64,000 nucleotides of DNA, from assembly GCA_030762895.1 (NCBI GenBank), contig CM061064.1:236932586-236996585 (forward strand), written 5' to 3'. Below the pieces are notes generated by a model, which searched no databases, was not told where the DNA came from, and saw only the letters and a list, made by a program, of their open reading frames with translations. Of this stretch, positions 1-10,834 are shown one piece after another. Positions within the stretch are counted from its first letter, which is position 1. Each line of letters opens with the position of its first letter. Made by a program: the position numbers and the translations under genes. The stretch is from Sophora flavescens (lineage: Eukaryota; Streptophyta; Magnoliopsida; Fabales; Fabaceae).

Positions 1-1784
1 CTTGGGAGGCAACCCAAGTTTTCTTTCCCTTTTTCCTTTTGTTTTGATTTAACCTCTTGAATAATTTGAGAAGATCAAGAGGCAAAAATATCATTAATAG
101 GTTTGTCTAGTGTTTTCAGGTTGAGAAAGGGAAGAAGAGCAGAGAAAAATAAAGTCAGAAGCCATCACGCCCTGGCCGTGACAGTGATCACGACCGTGAT
201 GAACTAATACAAGAGCACAGAAAGGATCACGGCCTAGCCGTGATACACATCACGGGCGTGATGAGCAGGATGCCAAGATCAGAGAGCATCACGGCCTAGC
301 CGTGATGTAGATCACGACCATGACAGGGCAACTCCTGAGGACCAGAAACGATCACGGCATGCCCGTGATGAGCCTCACGGCCGTGATGAAATTTCTACCC
401 AAGTTTTGACTGGAATGTGAGCCAACACCCACTACCGACTCGGTAAGTTGTTCCATTTTTCTCCTCTCTCCGACTTGATTATTTACATTGGAGACAATGT
501 AAGTAATCAAGCTTGGGGTATGGGGTATTTTTGCATTATTTTTGCATTTGCATTGTTGCATTCATATTGCATTCTCATAGGCATAGATTGGTATGATCAC
601 ATTCTTTAGATTGCCCCTCACTTAGAACATGCATCCAAATGTAAGAACTTGGTGCCAAAAGAATTGAGATAGTGAATTTTTGAACCCAATTTTTTATTAT
701 TCTCGTGACATGGCTAAAAAATAAAAATTCTTGAGATAATCTTTTGATGGTTAATAATTAGCATGTGGTTCCTTAAACTTGTGTTTCTCACTGATTTTTG
801 AACTACTAAATGTAAGATTTTGAGCCAAAAAGGGGTACTCACTAAATCTACCCCATTCCTTGTAATAGAGTGTTTCAATTCCTCTTGGACTGTATTTTCT
901 AGAACTTGACTTGAAACCATTTCGAAACTTAAAAAATTTTGAAAACATTTTTGAATATGATTGAGGCACTAGGTATTTTTCCGGCCTTCTGAGCTTTGAA
1001 TTTTTAAATGCTACCCCTTAGTTGCCCAATTTTGAGCCTAAAAGAAAAAAAATACTTTTCTTGGTACCTTGAATTACTTTGATAAATAATGCTTGGTATG
1101 GCACCTTTTAAAGTATTACAAAAAGGGCAAAATGGTAGTTGGAAAAAGTATGGGATGAAAAAAAAAACTAGAAAGTAATTTCTCTTGAGCTATAAATCTC
1201 CCCTTCTCCAAACAAATAAAATGAAATAAACAAAAGAAAAAAAATGGAGAAGGGGATGACAAAAGAAAGTGAGAAATGAAAAAAAAAAGGTGGAGAAGTG
1301 AATCAAAGCCCCTAAAAGGTATTTTAGAAGGTGTCACGCTTTGCAATGTTTGATGATTTGTCTAGCCTTCTTGAAATTCCCTTTCCTTGATTTTCCCACC
1401 TAACAATAAATCCCATGGTCACATTACAACCAAAATAAAAGACCTCTTGATTCTTATGTGTTTTCATTAATAAAGTAGAGATTTGGTTAATAGTCAAGCC
1501 TATAGTAGAGTACTTTCCTTGAAGAAACTGAGCAAATTGTCATATACCCTAAAATACTTGAGTGAGGTGAGACGAGTGCCCGAGTCAGTGAGAATATGAA
1601 TTTGATGAACCTAAGCTTCTAATTGGACTAGAAATTGATTGTCTCTTAAGTGCTTATTGAATATGCCTATCACTTGGATTTAGTTGCTAGGGTTCTTGGT
1701 TCACTATCCATGCTTTGAATGATTTTTATCTTATGGCCTGAGTAATTGCTTGAGGACAAGCAAAGTTTTAAGCTTAGGGTGATT
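1..1784 (+). mobile_element. 3' internal region of an Athila/Tat-group Gypsy element
   Basis: This is the non-coding stretch between the end of pol (left of the window) and the 3' LTR. I see no reading frame with recognisable protein similarity. Two features place it. One is a tract at 1745-1784 with the motif GAGGACAAGCAA followed by a purine-rich run, which closely matches the tract preceding the 3' LTR of the complete Athila element at 26455-26489. The other is the LTR that starts immediately after it. A palindromic array lies inside (164-387). The segment 1030-1330 is rich in A runs. The lineage call is by analogy with the second element, because no RT or IN is present to classify it. Confidence 0.6.
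164..387. repeat. Palindromic half-site array I (4 units, internal)
   Basis: Four units of about 60 bp. Each carries a long palindrome (type ATCACGGCCTAGCCGTGAT, 8-nt arms, 3-nt centre), then 3-6 bases, then a short palindrome (type ATCACGGCCGTGAT), then roughly 20 bases of variable spacer. Single-base changes occur but the long/short alternation is kept. This copy lies in the internal region rather than in an LTR, about 1.4 kb before the 3' LTR. Confidence 0.9.
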
Positions 1785-2010
1785 TGATGAGTGTGATTTC
1801 ACATCATCTTTGTCTATCATTTCACATGCATTTTCATGTAGTTTAGGCATTTTTAATTATATTTTAGGTTAATTTTCCTTTGGAATGGGTAAGGCGGTTT
1901 TCGTGGTGTTGTTTTGCAGATATCAAGGGTAAAATGCTCAAGATCAACCATGATGAAGTTTGGATGAAGATGGAGCTTTAAAAGTGAAGAAAATGAGCCA
2001 AACAGAGCCT

Positions 2011-2299
2011 ATCACGGCCTAGCCGTGATACCCATCACGGCCATGATCGAGCAAAACTGAAAAGGAAGAAAGGCTGAAGTCAGTGTCTGTCACGGCCTGG
2101 CCGTGATAGCCATCACGGCCGTGATCCAAAATCACCACAAGTCAGAGCACATCACGGCCTAGCCGTGAATTAGATCACGGGCAAAATCTGAGGGCTCGCG
2201 TCGCGAGACATATTTCGCATCACGAGAGTTTGAAGTTTGCAGAATTTCCAGAGGCAGAGACCATCACGGCCTGCCCGTGATGTCCATCACGGCCGTGAC
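2011..2299. repeat. Palindromic half-site array II (4 units, U3 of LTR)
   Basis: Four units alternate the long and short palindromes on the half-site ATCACGG/CCGTGAT. The third unit is degraded and is followed by a different palindrome, CTCGCGTCGCGAG, near 2193. The array ends 76 bases before the TATA box of this LTR. Confidence 0.9.
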
Positions 2300-2374
2300 A
2301 CGCATTACTTGGATCAGAAGCAACCGAAATAGATCAGATTTTGAGTTGGATTGGGACTCTAACTTCCCAATTTC

Positions 2375-2382
2375 TATAAATA
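2375..2382 (+). promoter_or_regulatory. LTR TATA box
   Basis: TATAAATA in a clear TATA context, downstream of array II and inside the LTR. It is the likely core promoter marking the U3/R side of this LTR. Confidence 0.6.
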
Positions 2383-2706
2383 AGGATCAAGGCAGAAGGA
2401 ACAAAGGAGAGATCTGATCCAACAACACACATCCACATAGACTTAGGCTACATTTTAGGATCTTCTTCTTCTTCCTCCTCTCTTCTCTGATTTTGTACTT
2501 TCATGATGTTGTCAACCAAGCTTGTCATCTCCATGGCAAGACTTGAGTAGTAGCTTAGTTTCTAGGGATTGGGGCCATGCCCAAGTTTTGTTTACGATGT
2601 TGAATTTGATGTAATATCTTTGTAATTACGATTTTGCTTTAGATCTGATTTCTAGTGTGTTAATCACTCGTAAATTCGGCAACCGCTTATTTGCGTGACG
2701 TAGACG

Positions 2707-2877
2707 TTCTAAGGAGGAACCTAGCGGTGAACTTAGGATTTCTAGGGTGTTTCACTCGTAAAGCCCGGCGGCCGCTTATCTGCGAGGTGTGGATATTCTA
2801 AGGAGGAACCTAGCGGTGAACTTAGGTTATTTGCATGGCTTAGACATTCTAAGGAGGAACCTAGCGGTGAACTTAGG
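2707..2877. repeat. Three copies of a 31-bp unit in the LTR
   Basis: A 31-bp core beginning TTCTAAGGAGGAACCTAGCG occurs at 2707-2737, 2796-2826 and 2847-2877, essentially identical each time. Part of the preceding sequence (CGCTTATYTGCG) is also repeated in the first two. It lies downstream of the TATA box, so it would be in the transcribed R/U5 part. Confidence 0.9.
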
Positions 2878-3434
2878 TGTCGGATCTATAGAAGTCAGAC
2901 TTGGGACTGAAATCACGAGAGTTAGAAGCCGTCCCTCGAGGAGCAACGAGTTGTCACGGAACGCAAAGGGTCCAATCTGGGATCGACTACCACGAGAGTA
3001 GGGGTCGGGTCAATTGGGCACGACTTTTGTAACCCGAGAGGGAGCTTAAGCTATCAGAGGATAAACTCGCCTTCAAGGCAATTTCGCTAATCATCAAGGG
3101 TAATCGACTTAACAACGTAAACGATCTTGTTGGTAATCTAAATCCCTAGGAATCCATTTAGATCAAAACCCCAAAAAGATTTGTTTTCTGTTTTAATTGT
3201 TTTCTGCTCATTTATCTTTTAATTTCAAATTCAAAACCCTTTTCACTCAAAATATAAAAATCCTTTTTACAAAGTCCAGATTAACTCAATTCGAAATTAA
3301 TTGTGATCCCGGAACACAGTCTCTGTGGGAACGATATCTTTTATTACTTGGCGACAGTCCGGTACACTTGCCGAAAACGCGGAGCGCGGCGCGCAACAAG
3401 CGTCGCGTCGCTCGCGCGCCGCGCTGTGCCATCA

Positions 3435-4690
3435 TTAAGGTGATGTGATGTGATTGGAGAGAGAAATATGAAAAAGTGAGATTTTGAAAAAAAAGTCAAG
3501 ATTCACTTTTAAGATGTTTCATAGACTTCACATCAAGTCACTCCATGTCACTTCATCCTCTTGATGCTCTGCTCCATTGCGTATCAGATGACTTCCCCGA
3601 TCGTATTTCCCGACGATTTCGCCCGGGAAATCCCTAGGATTTGGCCCCGAACAAGATTTTTTGAAAAATTCCAAATCCACACAAATCATCATAGAAACAC
3701 TAACCGTCTCGTTCACGAATTGAAATTTGTCTCTAGCTTAGTAAACTTGTACTGGCAGTGAGAACCTAGACCGACTTTCGTCTGAATTTTCGATTGGAAA
3801 TTTTATCGTGACTTCATACTGTAAAACTACACAAGAAAATAATTTTATTTAAAATAAAATCATCTTCTGGATTTTATCCCAAATAATTACATTAAAGCAT
3901 GTATTTACTGATAAAGAAGCATATGAAAAACAGGGTGTTACAATCTCAATGTTTCTTGTTTGTGGCACGTATCGTTTAGGCAGAGTTCGATGTGAAGCCA
4001 ATTGAGGAGTGACTCTGAGGAGCTGCGACTCGTAGATAGGATTTCCTGTTTTCAGTAGTTGTTTCCAGTTGTATCCGAGTTGTTTTATCGGATTGGTTAT
4101 ATCAGCTCTGTAGTGTGACATCGGGGTTGGGTTCGTTTATGGTTTTTTTTTATGTTATGTTTTCTTATAAACATGTTTTGGTTATTTCCGCGTTATGTTA
4201 CAATGCGACAGTCTCTGCCCGGTTCTGATAATTATATATATTTTTGCATGTGTTCTCTCTCTTTTTATATTTGTATTATCTCTTTTGAATGCATGCGGGG
4301 TAGAGGGTGTCACATTTCCGACGGCTATTACTGTCGGTAAGTAAATTTTTTGAATTTTCGACTGAAAATTTCATCGGTAATTTACATCCCGATTTCCGAC
4401 GGACTGCCTGTCGCTGATTCCATCTTGATTTCCGAAGGCTTTTCTGTCAATAACATCTGGCACCAAAAAAATTGCCTTTCCCGCCATACTTACCAACAAG
4501 GTTTGTGACAGAATGATCGTAGGTAAAGTTTTCGACGGACTTTCTGTCGGTAAAGTTGGTAACTTTTCACATTCAACATTACCGACGGCTTTTCTAATTG
4601 ATGTGTGTGCTGTGAATGGGATATTTCTGCAAAGAAGCTTTAAGTCAGGGAAACATTTTAGAAAATCGTGGATAAGTTTTGGAATTTGGT
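3435..4690. other. Non-coding debris with CACTA-like subterminal repeats
   Basis: No supported gene. Between about 3600 and 4600 there are repeated short motifs of the form CCGACGG...CTGTCGG in both orientations (for example near 4317, 4398, 4538 and 4583), together with a GGCACCAAAAAAATTGCC stretch near 4460. Such GACGG-type subterminal repeats are typical of plant CACTA (En/Spm) ends. A motif resembling the CACTA terminus, ACTACACAAGAAAAT, is at about 3826. No transposase frame and no second terminus were found, so this is at best a remnant. GGTGTTACA near 3934 also resembles an LTR end. Confidence 0.35.
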
Positions 4691-5760
4691 GTTGATGAGT
4701 TGTTTTTTTTGTTAGAAAGAAAACTGTGTTAAAAGTGGAAGTTGTGAGGACTTAGATAGCCGAAAACGTTGAGCTAGTGTTCCTATGAGGAAGTACGTGG
4801 AGTATGTGTCCTGTATGTCGCGAGTTAAAGTCGCAATCGGCATAGTTGAATTCATGTTGTATGTGTCATGGGTTAAAGTCCCAATTGACATATTTGAACC
4901 TCTGTTGTGTGTGTCATGGGTTAGAGTCCCAGTTGGCACACTGGAATCTGTTGTTTATGTGTCATGGGTTAGAGTCCCAGTTGGCACAGTTGAATCCATG
5001 TCCAGTGTGTTGTGGGTTAGAGTCCCAGGTAACACATTTGAATCTCTGTTCGGTGTGTTGTGAGTTAGAGTCCCAGTTAACACATTTGAATCTTTGATGT
5101 GTATGTCGTGGGTTAGAATCCCAAGTCACACAATTGAATCTCTGTTGTGTGTGTTGTGGGTTAGGGTTAGAGTCCCAGGTCGCACAGTTGAATCTCTGTA
5201 TTGTGTGTCGTGGGTTAAAGTCCTAGTTGGCACATGTGACCGCGTGTCCTATGTTGAGAATGAACGATTTTGATGTCTAAGTAAGAATAGTCGTGAGAGG
5301 TAAGCCTCGATAAAGAAAGAAATGAACGAAAAGAAAAGTAAAGAAAACAAATATTAAAATTTGATGGTGGATGTTGAAGTGTCGTGTAATTTTATAAATT
5401 GAAATTATTGCCAGGTATGAATCCCATTGTTTAGAATATCTTGTGTATTCTGAGAATTTATGTGAAGTGCATATGTGTACATGTTGTTGTCTGTGTGTCG
5501 CGCATGTAGTTATCACAATAAAACTCATACGTCGGTATCTCATCTTTGCATTATTTTTTGTTTGGTTTCGATTTGTGGTATCCTGGTTTACATGTACAGA
5601 TGATGCAGAGGAGTTCTCTGCCCCACTCGGAGGGTTTGGTCCCGACTTTTGAAGAATGTTGATTTATTGGAATAACCATGGGATCTATTCCAGTAAGAGT
5701 CTCATAGTACGACCAGCTTAGTTTATCGTGTCACATCCTACAATATTAATATATTATTTT
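4691..5760 (+). mobile_element. Truncated relic of the long TGTAACACCC LTR family (copy F)
   Basis: The stretch 5440-5730 aligns with 9870-10110 of the complete solo LTR and, on the other strand, with 40680-40900 of the LARD LTR. Shared landmarks are the motif ACAG-ATGATGCAGAGGAGT and the later GACCAGCTTAG. The 5' part of the LTR is absent or too diverged to recognise. A minisatellite at 4804-5256 occupies the position where other copies of the family also carry variable repeats. Confidence 0.6.
4804..5256. repeat. Nine-unit minisatellite, 47-50 bp period
   Basis: About nine head-to-tail units share a core of the type GTGTGTCATGGGTTAGAGTC followed by CCAGTTGGCACA and a TTGAATCTCTG segment. 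Units differ by point changes and by one small insertion (duplicated GGGTTA near 5158). The reading frame is not maintained across units in a way that suggests a protein. Confidence 0.92.
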
Positions 5761-6197
5761 TAATAAAAGATTAAGTGGTTATGATGTTTAATGTAGAAGT
5801 TGTTAGTATAAAATTTATTGAAATTGTTTAGTAATTATAAAAAAAATTATAAAGTTTGAATTAAAAATAAATAAATAAATAAAATTAGAAGTTTGATAAG
5901 GATCAGGTAATTGATCTCAAAATTAATAAATATGCCTTCATCCAAATTGAATGTCAATTAAGGGGGGGCCTTGATAGCTAACGTATAAAATAAAAAATTC
6001 ATGTTAGGATAGTTAGAAAAGAAAAGCAGGCCCAATTGGATGGTTTTAAAAAGTGATATAATTAAAAGAAAAAAAAATACATATATATAATAGCATGAGA
6101 AAACATTCACTGTCACTAGTCAGGGTTAATAATATTAAGCAATTTCCTTAATAATAGAGAACATAATACATCCAATAATATCATTACAAATTTGGAG

Positions 6198-6254
<57 letters not shown>

Positions 6255-6327
6255 CATCCTTAATTTCTCAGTTTCTAAGTCATTAATGTTTATTAAATTT
6301 ATTAAATAATATTAATTAATAAATGAG
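5761..6327. other. AT-rich intergenic DNA with (TA)n tract
   Basis: Very AT-rich sequence with no supported gene. A perfect (TA)n run lies at about 6201-6252. I see nothing else that can be named. Confidence 0.7.
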
Positions 6328-6645
6328 TTTTGCTAACAAGTATCCAAAAGATACATTATTTAACAAACCTAAAAAAATGTGTATTGGAAAACCAAGGGCC
6401 CATTTGTTTGATTTTCGTTTCCTGTATTAATTTCAAAAATTTAGAAATAATTACAATGAAAATAGTTATAAAAATATCACACTATTTCCATTCTATTTCC
6501 TGTTTCCAAAGATTTGTACATGAAACACTGAAAACAATTATTATTTGTTTTCATTATTTTCTGTACAAATCTTTGTAAACAGGAAATAGAATTAAAACAA
6601 TGTGACATTTTTATAACTATTTTTATTATAATTATTTTTAAGGTC

Positions 6646-9600
6646 ATGCTACGAGTGCCCTTAGGGCACTGGTTAAAGATTCCTAAATTAGATAGTTTTG
6701 ATTGGAAAATACAACTATATCACTCTTCAAAATCTTAATTACAACAACTCCCAATGCAATTTTTCTATTATTGGTTCTTTAACTGTAACACCCTAGTTTT
6801 TACACCTAGGATTAATTATTTTATTTGGATGTTTATGTTTATTATGTTTTGTGGTTTAGTTTGAGTAATTAAATTACTCTCTTCAAATTATTTTATTGGG
6901 TGCGTTAGCACTGACTTATTTCAGTGAATGCATGCTTACTAGACAATAATTTATGTTATTGTCACTATTATTACCAGTACAGAAAAATATTTTAAATAAT
7001 ATGATTAAGAGAAAAGCATTTTCATATTCCTATTCTATTTAATTTTAGAGTTAAAAATATTTTGGTTTGACCTTAATCGGAGATTAAATTTTGGACCGTT
7101 GATTTTCTTAGTTGATCAGTTCAACTATCAATCTTGACTCTAATTTAAATTTTGAAAGTATATAATTGTCAACCATTATTTTTAAATCTAAAAGCCAAAA
7201 ACATATTTATTTTTAGGCTCATTATTTACTACTCATTTTGTACCTGTTATTACTAATTACAAATTTCTAACTCCTTATATCTCCCTGTCTCGTACGCGAC
7301 TCCAACCCCTTCCGTTTTATTTTTTTTCCCTTTCTTTTCTTCTTTCTTTCTTCTTCCTGGCATCTTCTTCCTCCACCAAATCCATACACTTCCTTCTTCA
7401 TCCAAGTCAAGTTCCCTTCTCCCTTCACAGACTCGATCGCGCGCCACCTCTGGGAGCTCGTCGGCCGCCGCTCGTCGCCGCAGGGAAGGGAAGATGCGCC
7501 ACCTGCACACGTTCGCCTCTGCAGCCGTGCGAAGAGCCATCTCCGCCGCAGTGAGCCATCGTGGTGAGTGTTTTCAGCCGCTGTTGATGGTGGTTCTGCC
7601 ACCCTGGGTTGCCAAACCTTCTTCCTTTCTTTCTAAAAACTTATCCCTTTGTTCTTGAATGTCCCAGAAAACGTGTCCATGTCTCTGCCACCGTGTCTGG
7701 GCCGTCAGCCGCCGTGCCGGTTGGCCATCCAACCACCATGTTCTCTTCTCCTCACTTTGGGTAAGTGTTTCACCTCTAATCTCTTCTAGATTCAAAACCC
7801 CCAAATTGATTTTGAAACCCTAACCCTAGCCTTTTTAATTCAGCTTCCAATCTTGAAATTGAAGCTTGTTTTATGCTATTGGGACTATGAATTGGTGTTT
7901 CCCTAAACCAATTTCATTATTCTTTAATTAAAATGAGTTTTCCCCAAATTGTATTTAGGAGTCCTAAACCCCAATTTGATTTTATTTGAATTTGATTCTG
8001 TTTTTGTGAAATTAATTATGATTTAGTGCAATTAGAACTCTTAATTAATGATTCCTAAGTTCATTTTCATGATCCTTTAATCAAAACAAAGTTTCCTCAA
8101 AGGGTATTGTGAAGCGTAAGCTCCAAACATGATTTTCTTTGAAAATAACCTTGTTTGGTAATTAGATTAAGTGTTTAGATAAAGTTAGAATGTGTGTTTG
8201 ATCATGTATAATTGATTTCTTGATTTCTGGTTGTTGCGCGTTGTTGGATTTACTCTCTGAGACGTTTGGACACGGCTATGCTTGCTTGATGGAGTAGATA
8301 GTTACACTCTTGGAGCTAACGTGAGCATTAAGACGAGGATCCTTTACTTGTCTTCAAAGGTAAGGGGAGACTGCCTGAGGGATTTTCGGTAACTGCATGC
8401 TAATTGTGTGTCGTATTTGAGTTTATCTGTTGTGATGTGTGGTGTCAAATTAAATTGTTATATGACTGTTATATGGTTTTTAATGTTTTATGTGAAAGCA
8501 TGATTATACTGTGATGTATAGATTATTTGTTGGTTGGTTGATTGACTGAGAAGCCTGACATTGGTCAGTGCTCAATTAAATTAAAGGTAAAAGCGTTGAA
8601 AAAGCTTGATGAGAAATTCAAAGGACTTGATTTATGGAAGAAAAATATTGAAAGAACCTATATTTGATGATGTTTTGGAGAAAATAGTGATTTCTAAATA
8701 AATAGTGAGGACGACATTTTGAAAATATTTCAGTTACGTTTTCTTTTCCAAACAAATTCAAAAATAAGACGAAAAGTTATTCTAAGAAATGTAAATGTCA
8801 AGGATATTTTAACAATGATTATGAAGAACTTGTTTTAAAAGAGAAAATCATTTGATTTACAAATGACTTTATTTCCAACAAAAAATACTTTAGAAAAGTA
8901 TTTGACAACGAAAACTATGAGGGACAATTTTATTATTTCAAATAGAAATGAGTTGGAAATGATTTTACGAGGATTTGAAGTGGTTATGGAAAAAGGAGTT
9001 TTCAAAGGAAAACGGATTTGAGAAAAATGAATTTCTCTATGATTTGATGGTTTTATAAATGAATTTCAAACAGAAAGGATTTATGGAAATGAGTTTTACA
9101 CAATGGTGTTATTTCCGTCAACTTGGATAAGTTGAGGAAACTTTGGTTTTGTTTTGTATTTCACAGAACGAAAATGGTTTAAACGAACCTAGCAACCGAG
9201 ACGTCGGGTTTAGAGTTCTAAGATATGGGCCTGGGGTCCGAAGAGGAAATTATGGACTACAATGTCCTATAAACCGTGTATTTGGTTTTGTGCACTAAAA
9301 TCTACGCGTCCAAGACTGGTGCATCGGTCTGGATTTCGTGATTTGCACACCTTTTGACTTGGAGTCAATTATTTTGGAAAGAGGTATTAAACTTGAAAAG
9401 TTTAAATTGGTAATTTAGTCGTGAGACTTTTAGCTCCGACACCGAAAGATTGATCACAAAGAAAACAACGATAACAAAAGGTTTTACATGCATTACAGGG
9501 CAGACGTGCCTTTGCATAGGACTTGAATGCTTGATGGCAAGTATTCATGCAGTTTGCGTCACTGTGCCTTGATGGATATACGACCACGTAGACCATGTGC

Positions 9601-10656
9601 TATATGTAGTCACCACTTTGCCTTGAGTTGGATTGTGGAATGGTCAATAGAACTTTGCCATATCGGGCATTGATTCTGCCTTAATTGGCAACTAGAGCCA
9701 CGATCGCTCATTTGTTTGTTGGTTGGAGCTCCAGGAGATTAGGTCTCAAAGTTAGTTGTGGAATATTGAAGTGTCATGGTTTTTAAAACGGACGCAGTTG
9801 TCGGGTATGAAACCCTTTGATAAATATATTGTTTATCTTTGAATATTCATGTTAAATGGTAATTGAGAGTCGTGCATGTGGTTATCGTATTTAAATCCAT
9901 ATATTGGAATCTCACCCTTACAAACATATCAGGTTTCTTCTGGTTTGCTATTGTACCCTGGGTATTTTAGTACAGATGTGCAGAGGAGTCTCCCTAAGTC
10001 ATTCAGAGGCTTAGATCTGGTTATTTGATGAAGTACTTGATTGTGGAAGGATCACGTGAGTTTTCTCAGGAATAAGTTTTAGAATGACCAGCTTAGGGTT
10101 TGAAACTTGGATTATTTTTGATAGTATGTATGAGTATGGCTCAGAGAGCCTTTATTTTTTAAAAAAATGGAATGTTTAGGGCTCGGAGAGCCTATCTTTT
10201 GAATGAAAATCTAAGCTATTTCTTTTGGTCTTGTAAAGCTTATGGCTATAACTATTATTTTTATGTATTGATGCCTGGTTGAATTTGGTGTAACTGGAAT
10301 TCTGGAGTGAAAATGTAAATATTTTAACAGGTGTTATTTTACTCTGGGATGTCCGAATTACAGAGGAGACTCTGTCGAAATTTTTGTAAAACTACTATCT
10401 TGTATTTAAGTATATCCTTTAAATTAAATAGGCTTGTCAAGCTATGATAGTAAGTTTGTGTGTCGATCAATTAAGGCTTAGGTATGGAGTCGTGACAAAA
10501 ATTTTACACCCAATTTCAGACACTTATGTACTTATATAAGTTATTTTCCCAAAGCACCAAAGAAATTATATTTTAATTTATTTCCGCACGTGTCTAGAAA
10601 GTAATGCCCATGGGGGGTGTTACATTAACCAATGCCCTAAGGACACTTGTTAGCAT
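6646..10656. mobile_element. Inner MITE of about 165 bp, split by the solo LTR
   Basis: The left terminal repeat (ATGCTACGAGTGCCCTTAGG, continuing GCACTGGTTA) and the right one (TTAACCAATGCCCTAAGGAC, continuing ACTTGTTAGCATT) are inverted copies of one another over about 30 bases. The solo LTR at 6784-10624 is inserted at the inner edge of the right terminal repeat; its TSD, TTAAC, is part of that repeat. Confidence 0.6.
6784..10624 (+). mobile_element. Solo LTR (copy A), 3.84 kb, TSD TTAAC
   Basis: It begins TGTAACACCC and ends GGGTGTTACA, and is flanked by a perfect 5-bp duplication TTAAC (6779-6783 and 10625-10629). No internal domain is present, so it is a solo LTR left by LTR-LTR recombination. 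It is homologous along its length to the LARD LTRs and to solo LTR B. Inside it are a pyrimidine-rich leader and CG-rich island (7290-7560), a splice-donor-like GGGTAAGTGTTT at 7760, a second donor-like TTCAAAGGTAAGG at 8353-8365, and an acceptor-like TTTTAGTACAG ending at 9975. ORFs on the opposite strand at 7253-7804 are not conserved in other copies. Confidence 0.85.
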
Positions 10657-10834
10657 TCTTCTTATTTTTAAATTTAGGATATGAAAACAGGAAATGAAAA
10701 TACAAACCAATAGGCCCTAAGTGTAACACTTTACAAAATATTAAATACATTATTTTTCATGCAAATTTTTCTTTCTTGATTCCTTAAACAATGGCTTAGG
10801 GGCACTTGTTAGCATTCTCCTTAGTAAAAAAAAA

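Larger units (their letters stand above)
1785..3434 (+). mobile_element. 3' LTR of the left Gypsy element
   Basis: The LTR begins TGATGAGTG right after a polypurine tract and probably ends CATCA at 3434, giving a 5-bp terminal inverted repeat TGATG/CATCA. It contains a palindromic array (2011-2299), a TATA box (2375-2382) and a triplicated 31-bp unit (2707-2877). The last 80 bases are strongly CG-rich, as in the other Athila-group LTR here. The right edge is uncertain by a few bases because the 5' LTR and left target site lie outside the window. Confidence 0.65.
6395..10718. mobile_element. hAT-like MITE inserted in the outer MITE, itself split
   Basis: Ends AGGGCCCATTTGTTTG (left, from 6395) and its inverted form CAAACCAATAGGCCCT (right, to 10718) are typical of hAT-type MITEs. 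The body contains a long hairpin: 6460-6521 is the near-perfect reverse complement of about 6561-6625. The element is interrupted at about 6645 by another MITE, which carries the solo LTR. Without insertions it would be roughly 310 bp. Confidence 0.55.
6328..10814. mobile_element. Outer MITE of the AATGCTAACAAG family, split by later insertions
   Basis: The left end near 6328 carries TGCTAACAAGTATCC. The right end at about 10790-10814 is its inverted counterpart (GGGGCACTTGTTAGCA). Everything from 6395 to 10718 is a later insertion, leaving a short non-autonomous element of about 160 bp. The inverted termini match those of the inner MITE at 6646-10656 and of the two at 10835-11106. Superfamily is not certain; a Mutator-like origin is possible. 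Confidence 0.5.

Noticed and set aside
4785..5097. ORFs of 83-92 codons through the minisatellite
   Set aside because: They arise because the repeat unit length happens to keep frames open for a while; they break at units of other lengths.
7253..7804. Minus-strand ORFs of 76-111 codons in solo LTR A
   Set aside because: They are opposite to the LTR direction, lie in a CG-rich island and are not conserved in copies B, C and D.
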